A stretch of 64,000 bases of DNA from Enterococcus raffinosus (GTDB lineage: Bacteria; Bacillota; Bacilli; Lactobacillales; Enterococcaceae). The stretch is from contig NZ_JAHLOS010000017.1 in the NCBI RefSeq assembly GCF_018917525.1, positions 18,490-82,489 of the forward strand. Direction: 5' to 3'. Positions 45,402-54,160 of the stretch are shown in pieces. Under the pieces are notes generated by a model, which did no database searches, was not told the origin of the DNA, and saw nothing but the letters and a program-made list of their open reading frames with translations. The position numbers were made by a program, and so were the translations under genes. Position 1 is the stretch's first letter, and each line of letters starts with the position of its first letter.

Positions 45402-46475
45402 ATGTACAAAACAGTATTTGTAAAACCTAGAAGTAAAGGTTGGGGAGTTGGTCTGACATTAGTTCCATCGGAGCAAAAAAATAAAGTTGTTTCTGTTACA
45501 GGTGGCGGTATTCATCCGGTGGCGCAGCAAATTGCTGATTTAACCGGTTGTGAGGCTTGTGATGGCTTTAAGAATCAAATTCCAGAAGATGAAACTCTAT
45601 GTGCCGTAATTGACTGTGGCGGCACGGCTCGAATCGGTGTATATCCGATGAAGCGCATTCCGACAGTGGATGTTTTACCGTCTTCTCCTTCGGGTCCATT
45701 ATCTAAACATATCACGGAAGATATTTTTGTTTCAGGGGTCCGTCCAGAAGATGTAACTATCTTAGAAGAGGCGAATTTAGAAGAAAAACAAATGGCAGCG
45801 ATTAATCACGCTCATGCACAGGATGCAGAATCAGCAGCCGTGACAGAAAAAATTGTGACAAAACAAGACGAAGGTCGTGAGTCTGAAGAAGAGTTCAGAG
45901 AAAGATATTCAAAAATCAAAGAAGAGCATAAAGAAGAACAAGCGAAAAAGGACAGCTTCTTAGTTCGTTTCTCCCGTGTTATCGGCGGAGTGATGAGTAC
46001 CTTCTACCAATCTGGTCGCGACGCGTTAGATATGCTGCTGAAAAATATTATTCCTTTCATGGCATTTATTAGTATGATTGTTGGGATCATCAACTACACG
46101 GGTGTTGGTGACTGGTTGGCTAAAGTCCTTTCACCATTAGCAGGTTCATTACCAGGGATGATTGCTCTAGCATTAATCTGTAGTATTCCGATCCTGTCGC
46201 CGATCTTAGGACCAGGAGCGGTAATTTCACAAGTTATCGGAGTATTGATTGGTACACAAATCGCCAATGGTTCGATTCCTGTACAGTATGCATTGCCGGC
46301 ATTGTTCGCAATTAATGCACATGTAGGTTGTGACTTTATTCCGGTAGGGTTATCATTAGGAGAGGCAAAACCGGAAACGGTTGCAATCGGAGTGCCAGCG
46401 ATTTTATACGGTCGGATGTTGACTGGTTTTACTGCGGTAATATTGGCATGGTTGGCTAGTTTCGGAATGTATTAA
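45402..46475 (+). CDS. srlE: PTS glucitol-type EIIB/EIIC2 (SrlE)
   Basis: Two-part protein of 357 residues. The soluble EIIB part (about 1-110) contains VSVTGGGIHPVAQQIADLTG. An acidic/charged linker (about 130-185, rich in Glu and Lys) follows. The membrane part (about 195-357) contains LLKNIIPFMAFISMIVGIIN, LSPILGPGAVISQVIGVLIG and NAHVGCDFIPVGLSLGEA. Good AAGGAGG site before the ATG, 13 bp after srlA. Confidence 0.92.
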   Translation: MYKTVFVKPRSKGWGVGLTLVPSEQKNKVVSVTGGGIHPVAQQIADLTGCEACDGFKNQIPEDETLCAVIDCGGTARIGVYPMKRIPTVDVLPSSPSGPLSKHITEDIFVSGVRPEDVTILEEANLEEKQMAAINHAHAQDAESAAVTEKIVTKQDEGRESEEEFRERYSKIKEEHKEEQAKKDSFLVRFSRVIGGVMSTFYQSGRDALDMLLKNIIPFMAFISMIVGIINYTGVGDWLAKVLSPLAGSLPGMIALALICSIPILSPILGPGAVISQVIGVLIGTQIANGSIPVQYALPALFAINAHVGCDFIPVGLSLGEAKPETVAIGVPAILYGRMLTGFTAVILAWLASFGMY

Positions 46476-46504
46476 AAACTTGTTTGAATGGAGCGAATGG
46501 ATTG

Positions 46505-46858
46505 ATGGTAAAAACCAAAATTATTGAAATTGGCAGTATGGTGCCAGCATTTGAGGAAGAACGCTTAGTTATTTTGTTTGGTCCTTCTGCAACGGCAGAA
46601 TTAAGAGATATTTGTGTGATTCATGAATTTGAGGATCGCCCTAAAGATGCCCTAAAGGTCGGTGGGAAAATCAAATTTGGTGATCAAGAGTTTACGATCG
46701 AAGAGGTAGGTTCGCAAGCAAATGCAAATTTTGAAGAATTAGGACATATTTCGATTTATTTTCGTAACGCAATTGGAGAAATTCTACCCGGGGCAATTAT
46801 TGTCAGCCCAGGGACTTTCCCAAGCTTTGAAGTCGGCGGCGTGATCGAAATTATTTAG
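46505..46858 (+). CDS. srlB: PTS glucitol-type EIIA (SrlB)
   Basis: Phosphocarrier of 117 residues. The family histidine lies in CVIHEFED. The C-terminal segment FEELGHISIYF-RNAIGEILPGAIIV is typical of GutB/SrlB. The start is not certain: ATG at 46505 is preceded by GGAG 12 bases away; a TTG at 46502 would be three bases better placed. Last gene of the PTS operon, followed by a terminator. Confidence 0.9.
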   Translation: MVKTKIIEIGSMVPAFEEERLVILFGPSATAELRDICVIHEFEDRPKDALKVGGKIKFGDQEFTIEEVGSQANANFEELGHISIYFRNAIGEILPGAIIVSPGTFPSFEVGGVIEII

Positions 46859-46861
46859 TTA

Positions 46862-46910
46862 AAAAAGGTCGAGGATGTGCCGAACAAGGGACATCCTCGG
46901 CTTTTTTACA
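46862..46910 (+). terminator. Terminator after srlB
   Basis: GTCGAGGATGT pairs with ACATCCTCGGC around a 13-nt loop, followed by six T. Confidence 0.88.
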
Positions 46911-47019
46911 GTTTGTACGTATAAATGGAGCGATATGTTTCATGATTCTGGTACTTGCAGGGGAGTAGGATCAACCGTATAGTGGATGGGATCAAAGTTG
47001 TTCAGAGGGTGGGATCAAA

Positions 47020-47982
47020 ATGGCTATAAAGCACAATCGGGACATCGTAAAAGTGGCTACGATGTATTACAAAAAGAATTTGAAGCAGTCAGAGATCGCT
47101 AAATATTTGGGTATCTCACGTTCACTGGTTTCAAAATATTTGAATGATGCAAAGAATGAAGGTATCGTTGATATTTTTATTAAAAGCGAGAGCGCCTATT
47201 CCATCGAACTGGAGCTGGCTTTAGAGGAAACATTCGGGTTGAAAAAAGCCGCAGTCTTAGATACCAGCAGCTTGCGAAAAGACGAGATCGAGCGCCTGCT
47301 GGTTCAAACAGCAATTACGGCTTTTCAAAAGGAGATCACGAAAGCCCAAACGATCGGTCTTTCTTGGGGAAAAATGCTGCGGGGAATCGTTGATGAGTAC
47401 CCTTATGAGAATCAAGCAGATACCACGATTATTCCATTAATCGGCGGACTAGGGTCAGAGATGGTGGATGTTCATTCCAATCAATTGGCCTATGATCTAG
47501 CGAAAAAGCTTCGAGCGAAATGTAAATATCTTTACGCACCGGCACTGGTGGACAATGCTTTTATCAAAAAGAGTTTGATTGAAAATGACGGCATCCGCGA
47601 TGTGCTAGAAGCCGGGAAAAATGTTGACTTTGCACTAGTTGGAATCGCCAGTCCGTTTTCTAAAAATAATACGATGACGGAGATCGGTTACGTCGATCAG
47701 CAGGACATCGACGAGTTAGAGAAATTAGCGGTAATCGGAGATGTCAATTCAAAATTCATTGATCAGAATGGTCAGGAAGTTACTTGCGAGATCAATGAAA
47801 ATGTTATTGGATTAGGTGTTGAGGATGTACGGAAAATTTCGAATGTCGCTGTTGCCTGTTATGAGAAAAGTAAAAGGGAAGTGCTGTACGTCGGGACGAA
47901 AACAAAGATTTTTACCCATATTACGGTGACGGACAGCTTGGCTGAATACTTACTAGAGCGAGCAAAAAACGAGACGCCTTGA
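47020..47982 (+). CDS. SorC-family sugar-binding transcriptional regulator
   Basis: The N-terminal helix-turn-helix reads KQSEIAKYLGISRSLVSKYLNDAKNEGIV. The C-terminal effector domain, with the isomerase-like fold, shows the signature TIGLSWGKML and PLIGGLG. The 320-residue length is normal. It lies directly after the glucitol-type PTS in the same direction with its own leader. It is the likely regulator of that operon through the CATATGT repeats, as an inference from context. Confidence 0.88.
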   Translation: MAIKHNRDIVKVATMYYKKNLKQSEIAKYLGISRSLVSKYLNDAKNEGIVDIFIKSESAYSIELELALEETFGLKKAAVLDTSSLRKDEIERLLVQTAITAFQKEITKAQTIGLSWGKMLRGIVDEYPYENQADTTIIPLIGGLGSEMVDVHSNQLAYDLAKKLRAKCKYLYAPALVDNAFIKKSLIENDGIRDVLEAGKNVDFALVGIASPFSKNNTMTEIGYVDQQDIDELEKLAVIGDVNSKFIDQNGQEVTCEINENVIGLGVEDVRKISNVAVACYEKSKREVLYVGTKTKIFTHITVTDSLAEYLLERAKNETP

Positions 47983-48002
47983 GTGTCTCACTTCAGATTG
48001 GA

Positions 48003-48054
48003 GAAAAAAGAGGTTCTAAACTCGATTTTTTCGAGCGTAGAACCTCTTTTTTGC
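48003..48054. terminator. Bidirectional terminator, sorC-type/hydrolase
   Basis: Long near-perfect inverted repeat: AAAAAAGAGGTTCTA facing TAGAACCTCTTTTTT with inner CTCGA/TCGAG, shared by convergent genes. Confidence 0.92.
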
Positions 48055-48060
48055 GGTATT

Positions 48061-48987
48061 TTAGTGCACGTATTTTTGCAGAAATGCCGTGACCTTTTGC
48101 TGATACATGGCAGGATCACTGCTTAGAGCTTCTGCATGTTTAGCGCCATGAACGACATATTTTTCCTTTGGACCTTTAGTTGCATTATAGACTTCATCCA
48201 GCATCGAATAAGGAACAAAATCATCCTTATCTCCGTGAATGAACAGCATTGGGCGCTTATTCTTGTTCAACTGCTTGATAGTATCTGCCTCGCCGAAGAA
48301 GTAGCCTGCGCGAACTTTCGTCACTAAACTCGTTACTGGAATCAATGGGAATGCTGGCAAATTGAACATTTGCTTCAACTGATAGCTCAATTCTCCATTA
48401 GCAGAGCTATAACCGCAATCCTCCACGAAAGCTTTGACATTGTCTGGCAGCTTTTCTCCGCTAGTCATCATAACAGTGGCAGCCCCCATACTGACGCCGT
48501 GCAGGACAATTTCAGATTGAGGGTCTTGCTTGACGATGCGATTGATCCATTGCAGATAGTCCTTTCGTTCCGCCCAGCCAAAGCCGATATAATCGCCTTC
48601 GCTTCTGCCGTGACCGCGAGCATCCGGCATCAATACGTTGTAGCCGAGGTCATGATAAATTTTGGCATATTGCGGCATATCGGAAGCTTGTCCCATATAG
48701 CCGTGGGCAATGATGACTGTTTTGTGCTGCTCTTTTTCAGCCGGTAGATAATAAGCAGACAGTTTCAGCCCATCCGTTGAAGTCAGCTTCCAGTCTGTGC
48801 GATTATTTTTATTGTTAAACCAGTCTTCAGCGGCAATCAATTCCGCCGACTTTTTATCTGAACCCTCAGCTAGGAAATCTTTTTCTGCTGGAACAACAGC
48901 ATACGAATAGAAATAATTTCCCGCCGCGATCAGCCCGATTCCTAAGATCAGAACAATTACTAAAATGATTTTTGTGATTTTATTCAT
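48061..48987 (-). CDS. Membrane-anchored alpha/beta hydrolase
   Basis: Serine hydrolase of 308 residues with one N-terminal membrane segment (IILVIVLILGIGLIAAGNYFY), so the enzyme domain should face outside. The nucleophile elbow is LHGVSMGAATV, the oxyanion region VIIAHGYMGQ, the acid Asp in FIHGDKDDFVP and the His in GAKHAEALS. This layout fits the YqkD/FrsA-like extracellular esterase group. GGAGG precedes the ATG. The substrate is unknown and no linked genes are visible. Confidence 0.87.
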   Translation of the reverse strand: MNKITKIILVIVLILGIGLIAAGNYFYSYAVVPAEKDFLAEGSDKKSAELIAAEDWFNNKNNRTDWKLTSTDGLKLSAYYLPAEKEQHKTVIIAHGYMGQASDMPQYAKIYHDLGYNVLMPDARGHGRSEGDYIGFGWAERKDYLQWINRIVKQDPQSEIVLHGVSMGAATVMMTSGEKLPDNVKAFVEDCGYSSANGELSYQLKQMFNLPAFPLIPVTSLVTKVRAGYFFGEADTIKQLNKNKRPMLFIHGDKDDFVPYSMLDEVYNATKGPKEKYVVHGAKHAEALSSDPAMYQQKVTAFLQKYVH

Positions 48988-49098
48988 TTTTTCCTCCTAC
49001 AAATGCATCATAAGCAGTATAAAAAAATTTCCGGCTCATAGCAAGTTCACAAACTGTCGTATTTACAGGGCTATGCATTCATGAGAAAATGTAGCAGA

Positions 49099-49169
49099 GT
49101 TTAGAGCAGGCTGATATACAAAGCAAACCTAAAAGTGATTTATGTAAAAATAATCACCTTACTACGAGG
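49099..49169. repeat. Dispersed hairpin repeat, copy D1
   Basis: TTTAGAGCAGG, CTGATATACAAAGC, a 6-bp hairpin GTGATT/AATCAC (49135-49157), then CTTACTACGAGG. It runs parallel to D2 80 bp further on. Confidence 0.5.
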
Positions 49170-49245
49170 ATGTCAGTTCTGCTTTTCCCAGCTAATAACG
49201 CACGAGCGATATACCTGAATTATTAATGCTATTAAGCCCGAGCAG

Positions 49246-49316
49246 TTTAGCAGAATGATATACGGAGCGAAAAAAGTGATTTTTATAAAAAATCATTACC
49301 TTACTATGAGCGAGGA
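49246..49316. repeat. Dispersed hairpin repeat, copy D2
   Basis: TTTAGC, GATATACGGAGCGAAA (49257-49272), a perfect 8-bp hairpin TGATTTTT/AAAAATCA with a 3-nt loop, then CTTACTATGAGCGAGG. The last bases supply the ribosome binding site of rbsR. Confidence 0.6.
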
Positions 49317-49324
49317 GAAATCAA

Positions 49325-50317
49325 ATGAAAAATAAAAAAATTACGATTAAAGACGTTGCTAAGCAATCTGGTGTCTCAATCGCAACGGTTTCCCAGATTT
49401 TAAATGGCAACGATCAAAAATTCAGTCCTAAAACGGTCGAAAAAGTACAGGCAGCTAAGACAGCACTGAATTATGAACCAGATTATTTTGCCCGCCGCAT
49501 GATCATGAAAAAAAGCAAAACAATCGGGGTTTTGGTTCCTGATATCACCAACCCTTTTTTTAGCACCTTGGTGCGAGGCATCGAAGGTGTTTTATATCGT
49601 GAGAATTTCGTGACCATGTTGTGTAATGCGGATTTGGATACAAAAAAAGAAACGGATTATCTGGAAGAGCTGAGCCGCCGCGGAGTCGATGGCTATATCA
49701 TCGCCAGTTCAGCAATATCCAATCAGGCCATCAATGATTCCCTGCGGAAAAAGAACCTGCCTTATATCGTTTTGGATCAAAAGAAAGCGGAGGGCTTTAG
49801 TGATGCGGTCCTAACCGATGACTTTTATGGCGGCAAACTCGCGGGTGAACATCTAAGTCAGTTAGGTCATCGAAGAGTAGCGGTTGTCTTGCCGGAAGGT
49901 GCAACAGAAAACATCCAAACGCGGTTGACAGGCTTTCGCGAAATTTATCCGGATACTATCCTGATCCATGGCGAGTTGTCAAAAAATGGCGGACGCCAAG
50001 CGGCCAAAGAAATCATCAAGACAGAAGCAACTGCAATTTTTGCGATCAATGATGAATTGGCTTTTGGTCTTTATTTAGGTCTGGCTGATCTGGGGAAAAA
50101 AATTCCAGAAGATTACAGTGTCATCGGATACGATAATATCGATATGTGCGAATATGTGACGCCGCAGCTGACGACAATCGCGCAGCCAATCTATGAATTA
50201 GGTCAAACAACGGCAGAATTGTTACTGGAAAGAATCGAAAAGCCTGAGAAGCATTGGGAAGAAAAGACCTTACCGGTTCAACTAATTGAACGTTTTTCAG
50301 CAGCACACTTGAAATAG
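49325..50317 (+). CDS. rbsR: Ribose operon repressor, LacI family
   Basis: The N-terminal LacI headpiece ITIKDVAKQSGVSIATVSQI with the hinge helix is followed by a periplasmic-binding-protein-like effector domain (VLVPDITNPFFSTLVRGIEG; GYDNIDMCEYVTPQLTTI). The 330-residue length is normal. It lies directly upstream of rbsK-rbsD-rbsU, and two palindromes in the gap are suitable operators. Ribose or a phosphorylated derivative is the expected inducer. Confidence 0.88.
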   Translation: MKNKKITIKDVAKQSGVSIATVSQILNGNDQKFSPKTVEKVQAAKTALNYEPDYFARRMIMKKSKTIGVLVPDITNPFFSTLVRGIEGVLYRENFVTMLCNADLDTKKETDYLEELSRRGVDGYIIASSAISNQAINDSLRKKNLPYIVLDQKKAEGFSDAVLTDDFYGGKLAGEHLSQLGHRRVAVVLPEGATENIQTRLTGFREIYPDTILIHGELSKNGGRQAAKEIIKTEATAIFAINDELAFGLYLGLADLGKKIPEDYSVIGYDNIDMCEYVTPQLTTIAQPIYELGQTTAELLLERIEKPEKHWEEKTLPVQLIERFSAAHLK

Positions 50318-50348
50318 CTTTCAAGCTGTGCTATATTTTTGGTGTCGA

Positions 50349-50377
50349 ATTAAAACGTTTTAATAAAACGTTTTAAT
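50349..50377. promoter_or_regulatory. Tandem AAAACGTTTT palindromes, RbsR operators
   Basis: TTAAAACGTTTTAA is followed directly by a second TAAAACGTTTTAA. Such CG-centred palindromes are the standard target of LacI-family regulators. The position between rbsR and rbsK points to RbsR; CcpA binding is a less likely alternative. Confidence 0.75.
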
Positions 50378-50425
50378 TTCAAAACAAATGAATGAGTCTA
50401 ACAAATAAGAAGTGGAGTGAATAAA

Positions 50426-51331
50426 ATGAATACGATTACAGTTATTGGGAGTATCAATCTTGACCGCACGATTCGTGTAAAACAAATGCCAAAGCCTGGT
50501 GAAACGATGCATACGAAGGAAATTTTTTCTGCTGGCGGAGGTAAGGGCGCTAATCAAGCCGTTGCAGCAAAACGTTCCGAAGCAGTAACGAATTTTATCG
50601 GAGCAATCGGCAACGATGAAGCTGGCGAAATGATGCGGGAGCTTTTATCAGAAGAGGGTATCGAATTAGCTGGCGTACAAACCTTGGAAAAGCAAGCAAC
50701 CGGGCAAGCCTACATCATTGTGGATGACCAGGGTGAAAACAGCATCATGATCCATTCAGGTGCCAATAATGCTTTCACACCAGAACAAGTTCAGGCGCAT
50801 GCTGATCTAATCAAAGCCAGTGATTTCGTTGTTGCACAATTTGAAAGCACTTTAGAAAGCACGATCGGAGCCTTTACGATTGCTCGGGAGGCTGGGGTAA
50901 AAACGATTCTAAATCCGGCTCCAGCTTTAGAAAATGTTCCTGAGGAATTATTGAAGGTTACCGACATGATTATCCCAAATGAAACGGAAACTGAAATTTT
51001 AACGGGAATCAAAGTGACGGATGAAGCCAGCCTAAAAGCCGCAGCCGATCATTTGCATCAGCTAGGAATTGAAGCAGTGATCATTACTATCGGTAGCAAA
51101 GGCGCCCTTTATGATGTGCAAGATCGCAGCGGCATCGTACCTGCATTCAAAGTCAATGCAGTGGATACGACGGCGGCCGGCGATACCTTCATTGGCGCGA
51201 TGAGCAGTGTTTTAAAGAAGGATTTCAGCAACTTGGAGCAAGCGATCGAATACGGCAATCAAGCTTCTTCGCTAACCGTTCAACGCTTCGGTGCACAACC
51301 ATCGATTCCCTACAAAAATGAATTAAAGTAA
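50426..51331 (+). CDS. rbsK: Ribokinase
   Basis: PfkB-family kinase that phosphorylates ribose to ribose 5-phosphate. The N-terminal GSINLD and substrate motif [14 protein letters not shown] are present, and the catalytic/anion-hole motif is [12 protein letters not shown]. The ATG at 50426 has GGAG eight bases upstream; the in-frame GTG at 50417 overlaps that site. The product is 301 residues. First gene of rbsK-rbsD-rbsU, downstream of the RbsR operators. Confidence 0.95.
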   Translation: MNTITVIGSINLDRTIRVKQMPKPGETMHTKEIFSAGGGKGANQAVAAKRSEAVTNFIGAIGNDEAGEMMRELLSEEGIELAGVQTLEKQATGQAYIIVDDQGENSIMIHSGANNAFTPEQVQAHADLIKASDFVVAQFESTLESTIGAFTIAREAGVKTILNPAPALENVPEELLKVTDMIIPNETETEILTGIKVTDEASLKAAADHLHQLGIEAVIITIGSKGALYDVQDRSGIVPAFKVNAVDTTAAGDTFIGAMSSVLKKDFSNLEQAIEYGNQASSLTVQRFGAQPSIPYKNELK

Positions 51332-51347
51332 TGAAAGGATCTTTAGC

Positions 51348-51743
51348 ATGAAAAAAAGTAAAGTTATCAACTCAGATATTTCACGTGTGATCGCACAAAT
51401 GGGTCACTTTGATCAATTAAGTATTGGCGATGCGGGTATGCCGGTTCCCATGACAACTGAAAAAATCGATTTAGCAGTCGATAACGGCATTCCAAGCTTT
51501 ATGGATGTCTTGAACAATGTACTGGAAGAATTGGAAGTTCAACGTATTTATTTAGCCGAGGAAATCAAAACGGAAAATCCTGACATGTTGAAAAAAATTC
51601 AAGAACGTTTACCTGAAACCCCTGTGACATTTATTCCTCATAGCGAGATGAAGGCAGCGCTGCATGATAGCCATGCGTTTATTCGAACTGGGGAAATGAC
51701 TCCTTATGCGAATATCCTATTGGAGAGCGGCGTCGTATTTTAA
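51348..51743 (+). CDS. rbsD: D-ribose pyranase
   Basis: Interconverts the pyranose and furanose forms of ribose so that ribokinase can act. [16 protein letters not shown] contains the catalytic His20 and Asp28, and the 131-residue length matches the family. It follows rbsK by 16 bp and precedes the transporter. Confidence 0.96.
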   Translation: MKKSKVINSDISRVIAQMGHFDQLSIGDAGMPVPMTTEKIDLAVDNGIPSFMDVLNNVLEELEVQRIYLAEEIKTENPDMLKKIQERLPETPVTFIPHSEMKAALHDSHAFIRTGEMTPYANILLESGVVF

Positions 51744-51767
51744 AAATTGTCACAAGGAGGAATAACC

Positions 51768-52655
51768 ATGAATACAACAGCAATCTTAATCGGACTAGGA
51801 CCGTTGCTTGGTTGGGGGCTTTACCCAACCATCGCATCAAAAATCGGCGGCCGTCCAGTGAATCAAATATTGGGTTCAACTTTAGGAACGTTGATTTTTG
51901 CCTTCGTTTTTGCATTAGTTAACGGAATAAGCTTTCCAACTGGAATGGATCTAGTCTTTTCGATCCTTTCAGGTGTTGGTTGGGCGATTGCTCAAATCAT
52001 TACCTTTCAGTCCTTTACACTGATCGGCTCTTCACGGGCGATGCCGATCACAACGGCCTTTCAACTCTTAGGAGCATCATTATGGGGTGTCTTCGCATTA
52101 GGCGATTGGCCAGGAATGAACGCCAAATTATTAGGCGGTTTTGCTTTGATCCTGATTATCTTAGGTGCATGGATGACGGTTTGGACAGAAGAAAAAACAC
52201 AGGAAAAAGCCAATGTCCTAAAGAAAGCAGTTCTCTTATTAGCTGTCGGTGAGATCGGCTACTGGGCTTATTCTGCTGCTCCGCAAGCAACAAATATTGA
52301 TGGGATGCATGCATTCCTACCGCAAGCGATTGGTATGCTTTTAGTCGCGCTTGTCTATTCAGTGATGTTAAGTATGAAGGATAAAGAAAAATCAGCACTT
52401 ACAGAAGCAGTATCCTATAAGCACATTTTTTCCGGTTTCTTTTTCGCCTTTGCCGCATTGACCTATTTGATCTCTGCACAACCGAATATGAATGGGTTAG
52501 CAACAGGGTTCATCTTGTCTCAGACATCTGTTGTTTTAGCAACGTTGACGGGTATCTGGTTCTTAGGTCAAAAGAAAACCAAAAAAGAAATGACCATTAC
52601 GATCATTGGATTGATACTGATCTTGGCTGCTGCTGCGATGACGGTAATGATTTAA
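51768..52655 (+). CDS. rbsU: Ribose uptake transporter RbsU, GRP family
   Basis: Ten-segment membrane permease of the glucose/ribose porter family, which replaces the rbsACB ABC transporter in several Firmicutes. The family start LIGLGPLLGWGLYPTIASKIGGRPVNQ is visible over residues 6-33, and GVGWAIAQIITFQSF follows. I chose the ATG at 51768, with AAGGAGG seven bases upstream; a TTG at 51747 lies before that site. The product is 295 residues. It completes a ribose locus with rbsR, rbsK and rbsD. Confidence 0.9.
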   Translation: MNTTAILIGLGPLLGWGLYPTIASKIGGRPVNQILGSTLGTLIFAFVFALVNGISFPTGMDLVFSILSGVGWAIAQIITFQSFTLIGSSRAMPITTAFQLLGASLWGVFALGDWPGMNAKLLGGFALILIILGAWMTVWTEEKTQEKANVLKKAVLLLAVGEIGYWAYSAAPQATNIDGMHAFLPQAIGMLLVALVYSVMLSMKDKEKSALTEAVSYKHIFSGFFFAFAALTYLISAQPNMNGLATGFILSQTSVVLATLTGIWFLGQKKTKKEMTITIIGLILILAAAAMTVMI

Positions 52656-52677
52656 AAAACATTTTCAAATGGTGTAA

Positions 52678-52727
52678 AAAGTAGGTTGCAAGCTATGAAA
52701 TTTTAGCTTACAGCCTATTTTTTTGCT
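52678..52727 (+). terminator. Terminator after rbsU
   Basis: TAGGTTG-CAAGCT pairs with AGCTT-ACAGCCTA (imperfect), followed by seven T. Confidence 0.75.
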
Positions 52728-52864
52728 AAATCTGGGTTTAAAAATATCTCACGAGATAAATAAAATAAGAAATTCTTATGCGAATGCTATAATCAAAAGT
52801 GGAAGAAAGCACGATTTTCTTAATCCATTCGTAAAAGATACGTGCAGCAGAAAGAAGGAAGAAT

Positions 52865-53266
52865 ATGAAGCTGACAGTCTCGTTAGATCTTTTAGAAAAA
52901 GAATTCTATTATGTTTCGCCGGTCAAACCTGTATCGACTGTTCCGCTGATTTATGCGACTTTTTTAGCAGAAAAAGCTCAAGTGGCTTATACAACGGAGA
53001 ATGAGGCGAAATTCGCGCGCAAGGTCGAACGTTCATTCAAAGCGGCTTTTCATGAGATTGTGGAAGTAAATCGGGAGTATTCGGATGCTTTGGATCAGGA
53101 TCGGCTATTAACACCACAGGAGCATTTGACGAATCAAGCAAAATTGATTGATTCAGTGATCGCAGCAATTCAAAAGCAACCAGAACTCAAGCTGATTCGC
53201 GTCGAGCTTGCAGGAAGTTGGCCGGTCTATCAAACAGAAGCCGGTCAATTAGATTTAGCAGAGTAA
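52865..53266 (+). CDS. Protein of unknown function (133 aa)
   Basis: No family recognised. Soluble, mildly acidic and predicted to be mostly helical, with the segment AKFARKVERSFKAAFHEIVEVNREY in its middle (about residues 45-70). AAGGAAG precedes the ATG. It is the first of four short genes of unknown function, in the same direction, between the ribose and cellobiose loci. Confidence 0.65.
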   Translation: MKLTVSLDLLEKEFYYVSPVKPVSTVPLIYATFLAEKAQVAYTTENEAKFARKVERSFKAAFHEIVEVNREYSDALDQDRLLTPQEHLTNQAKLIDSVIAAIQKQPELKLIRVELAGSWPVYQTEAGQLDLAE

Positions 53267-53325
53267 GCGTGTAACTTTAGCAAAGCAGCTAGAGATGTTA
53301 AAGTTAAATTGAAAGGATGAAGAAA

Positions 53326-53628
53326 ATGGAACTCACATATTTTGAAGGACAAGCAGCATTCTTAGAGGATTATCAAAAAGTTGCTAAGACAGCAACGATT
53401 GACCAGCAACAAGTAGTCGATGAGGTAATGGAACAATTGAACAAGCCAACACCGGACGACCGGCTTTATTACATTTTACCTGGTGAAAAAACGGCTAACG
53501 GGCAAGCAGTCCGATTTCCCTTCCGAAAAGAATTGATCGCAATGGATGAAGATGCAACAGTTTCAACGCAATTTTTCTATGAAGGATCACCGTACGAATA
53601 CGAAGTTTTAGAAGAAGAACAACGCTAA
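53326..53628 (+). CDS. Protein of unknown function (100 aa)
   Basis: No family recognised. Acidic soluble protein with many Glu and Asp, ending YEYEVLEEEQR. I chose the ATG at 53326 because GAAAGGA is eight bases upstream; the ATG at 53317 overlaps that site. It lies 59 bp after the 133-residue gene and ends in a terminator. Confidence 0.65.
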   Translation: MELTYFEGQAAFLEDYQKVAKTATIDQQQVVDEVMEQLNKPTPDDRLYYILPGEKTANGQAVRFPFRKELIAMDEDATVSTQFFYEGSPYEYEVLEEEQR

Positions 53629-53633
53629 TACAC

Positions 53634-53671
53634 AAGGCTTTCAAGTTTAAACGCTTGAAGGTCTTTTTTTG
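53634..53671 (+). terminator. Terminator after the 100-aa gene
   Basis: CTTTCAAG/CTTGAAGG stem with an 8-nt loop and seven T. Confidence 0.8.
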
Positions 53672-53673
53672 AC

Positions 53674-53701
53674 TTGCTTTAAAAGTAGAAGCTGGTATGA
53701 T
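53674..53701 (+). promoter_or_regulatory. Promoter of the interrupted small operon
   Basis: TTGCTT and TATGAT are 16 bases apart, immediately after the preceding terminator. Confidence 0.5.
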
Positions 53702-53750
53702 AGATACAATATGGTTTGTTATTTTTTAGCAAGAATGGGAGGTGATGGTC

Positions 53751-53816
53751 TTGCATGATCGACTAGCAGCAGGGCTATTTCCTGCAAGCAATGAATTAAA
53801 ACTGAAAGGAAGTTAA
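53751..53816 (+). CDS. Possible 21-aa peptide
   Basis: TTG start with GGAGG eight bases upstream, encoding 21 residues (begins MHDRLAAGLFPASN and ends LKLKGS). It ends four bases before the next frame. The excellent ribosome binding site and position right after a promoter suggest a leader peptide or a real small protein. Homology was not assessed. Confidence 0.35.
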   Translation: MHDRLAAGLFPASNELKLKGS

Positions 53817-53820
53817 TGAA

Positions 53821-54150
53821 TTGTTTATTCTTGAAAAGAAAGCGAAACCAGCGCAACAAATATGGACACACATCAAACGTCACTATCAGGGGGAGAAAGT
53901 AGCAGTTGTTGGAGTCGAGAAGCAATTGCCCCAGACCTTCTTACGAAACAAGCAAGTTATTTTTTATGAAAGTTTGACTGGACGATCGTTGGTAGAAGAA
54001 GGAAAATGATTTTTAGATAAATTCTCAAAGGATTATTCTGCTTTTGTCTTTTACGTAGACTGTCCAAATGAAGTCGCAGAACAGCTCATCGAAGCCGGAC
54101 GTGCTTTAGGCGTTAGAGTAACGGTTACGGTGGAAGCGAAGGCTGCTTAG
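53821..54150 (+). pseudogene. Unknown 109-codon gene interrupted by an in-frame TGA
   Basis: The frame opens at TTG 53821 (AAAGGAAG seven bases upstream) and runs for 62 codons to TGA at 54007-54009. It then continues in the same frame for 46 codons, without another stop, to TAG at 54148. The joined product has one uniform alpha/beta-like composition: MFILEKKAKPAQQIWTHIK at the start, VFYVDCPNEVAEQLIEAGRA after the stop. This suggests a single nonsense change, perhaps from a Trp codon, a sequencing error, or readthrough. No family recognised. Confidence 0.65.
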
Positions 54151-54160
54151 GAAATTAGAC

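Larger units (their letters stand above)
48988..49324. other. 337-bp gap before rbsR with two dispersed repeats
   Basis: Holds the divergent 5' flanks of the hydrolase and rbsR genes, and repeat copies D1 and D2. AT-rich sequence otherwise, with no gene seen. Confidence 0.5.
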
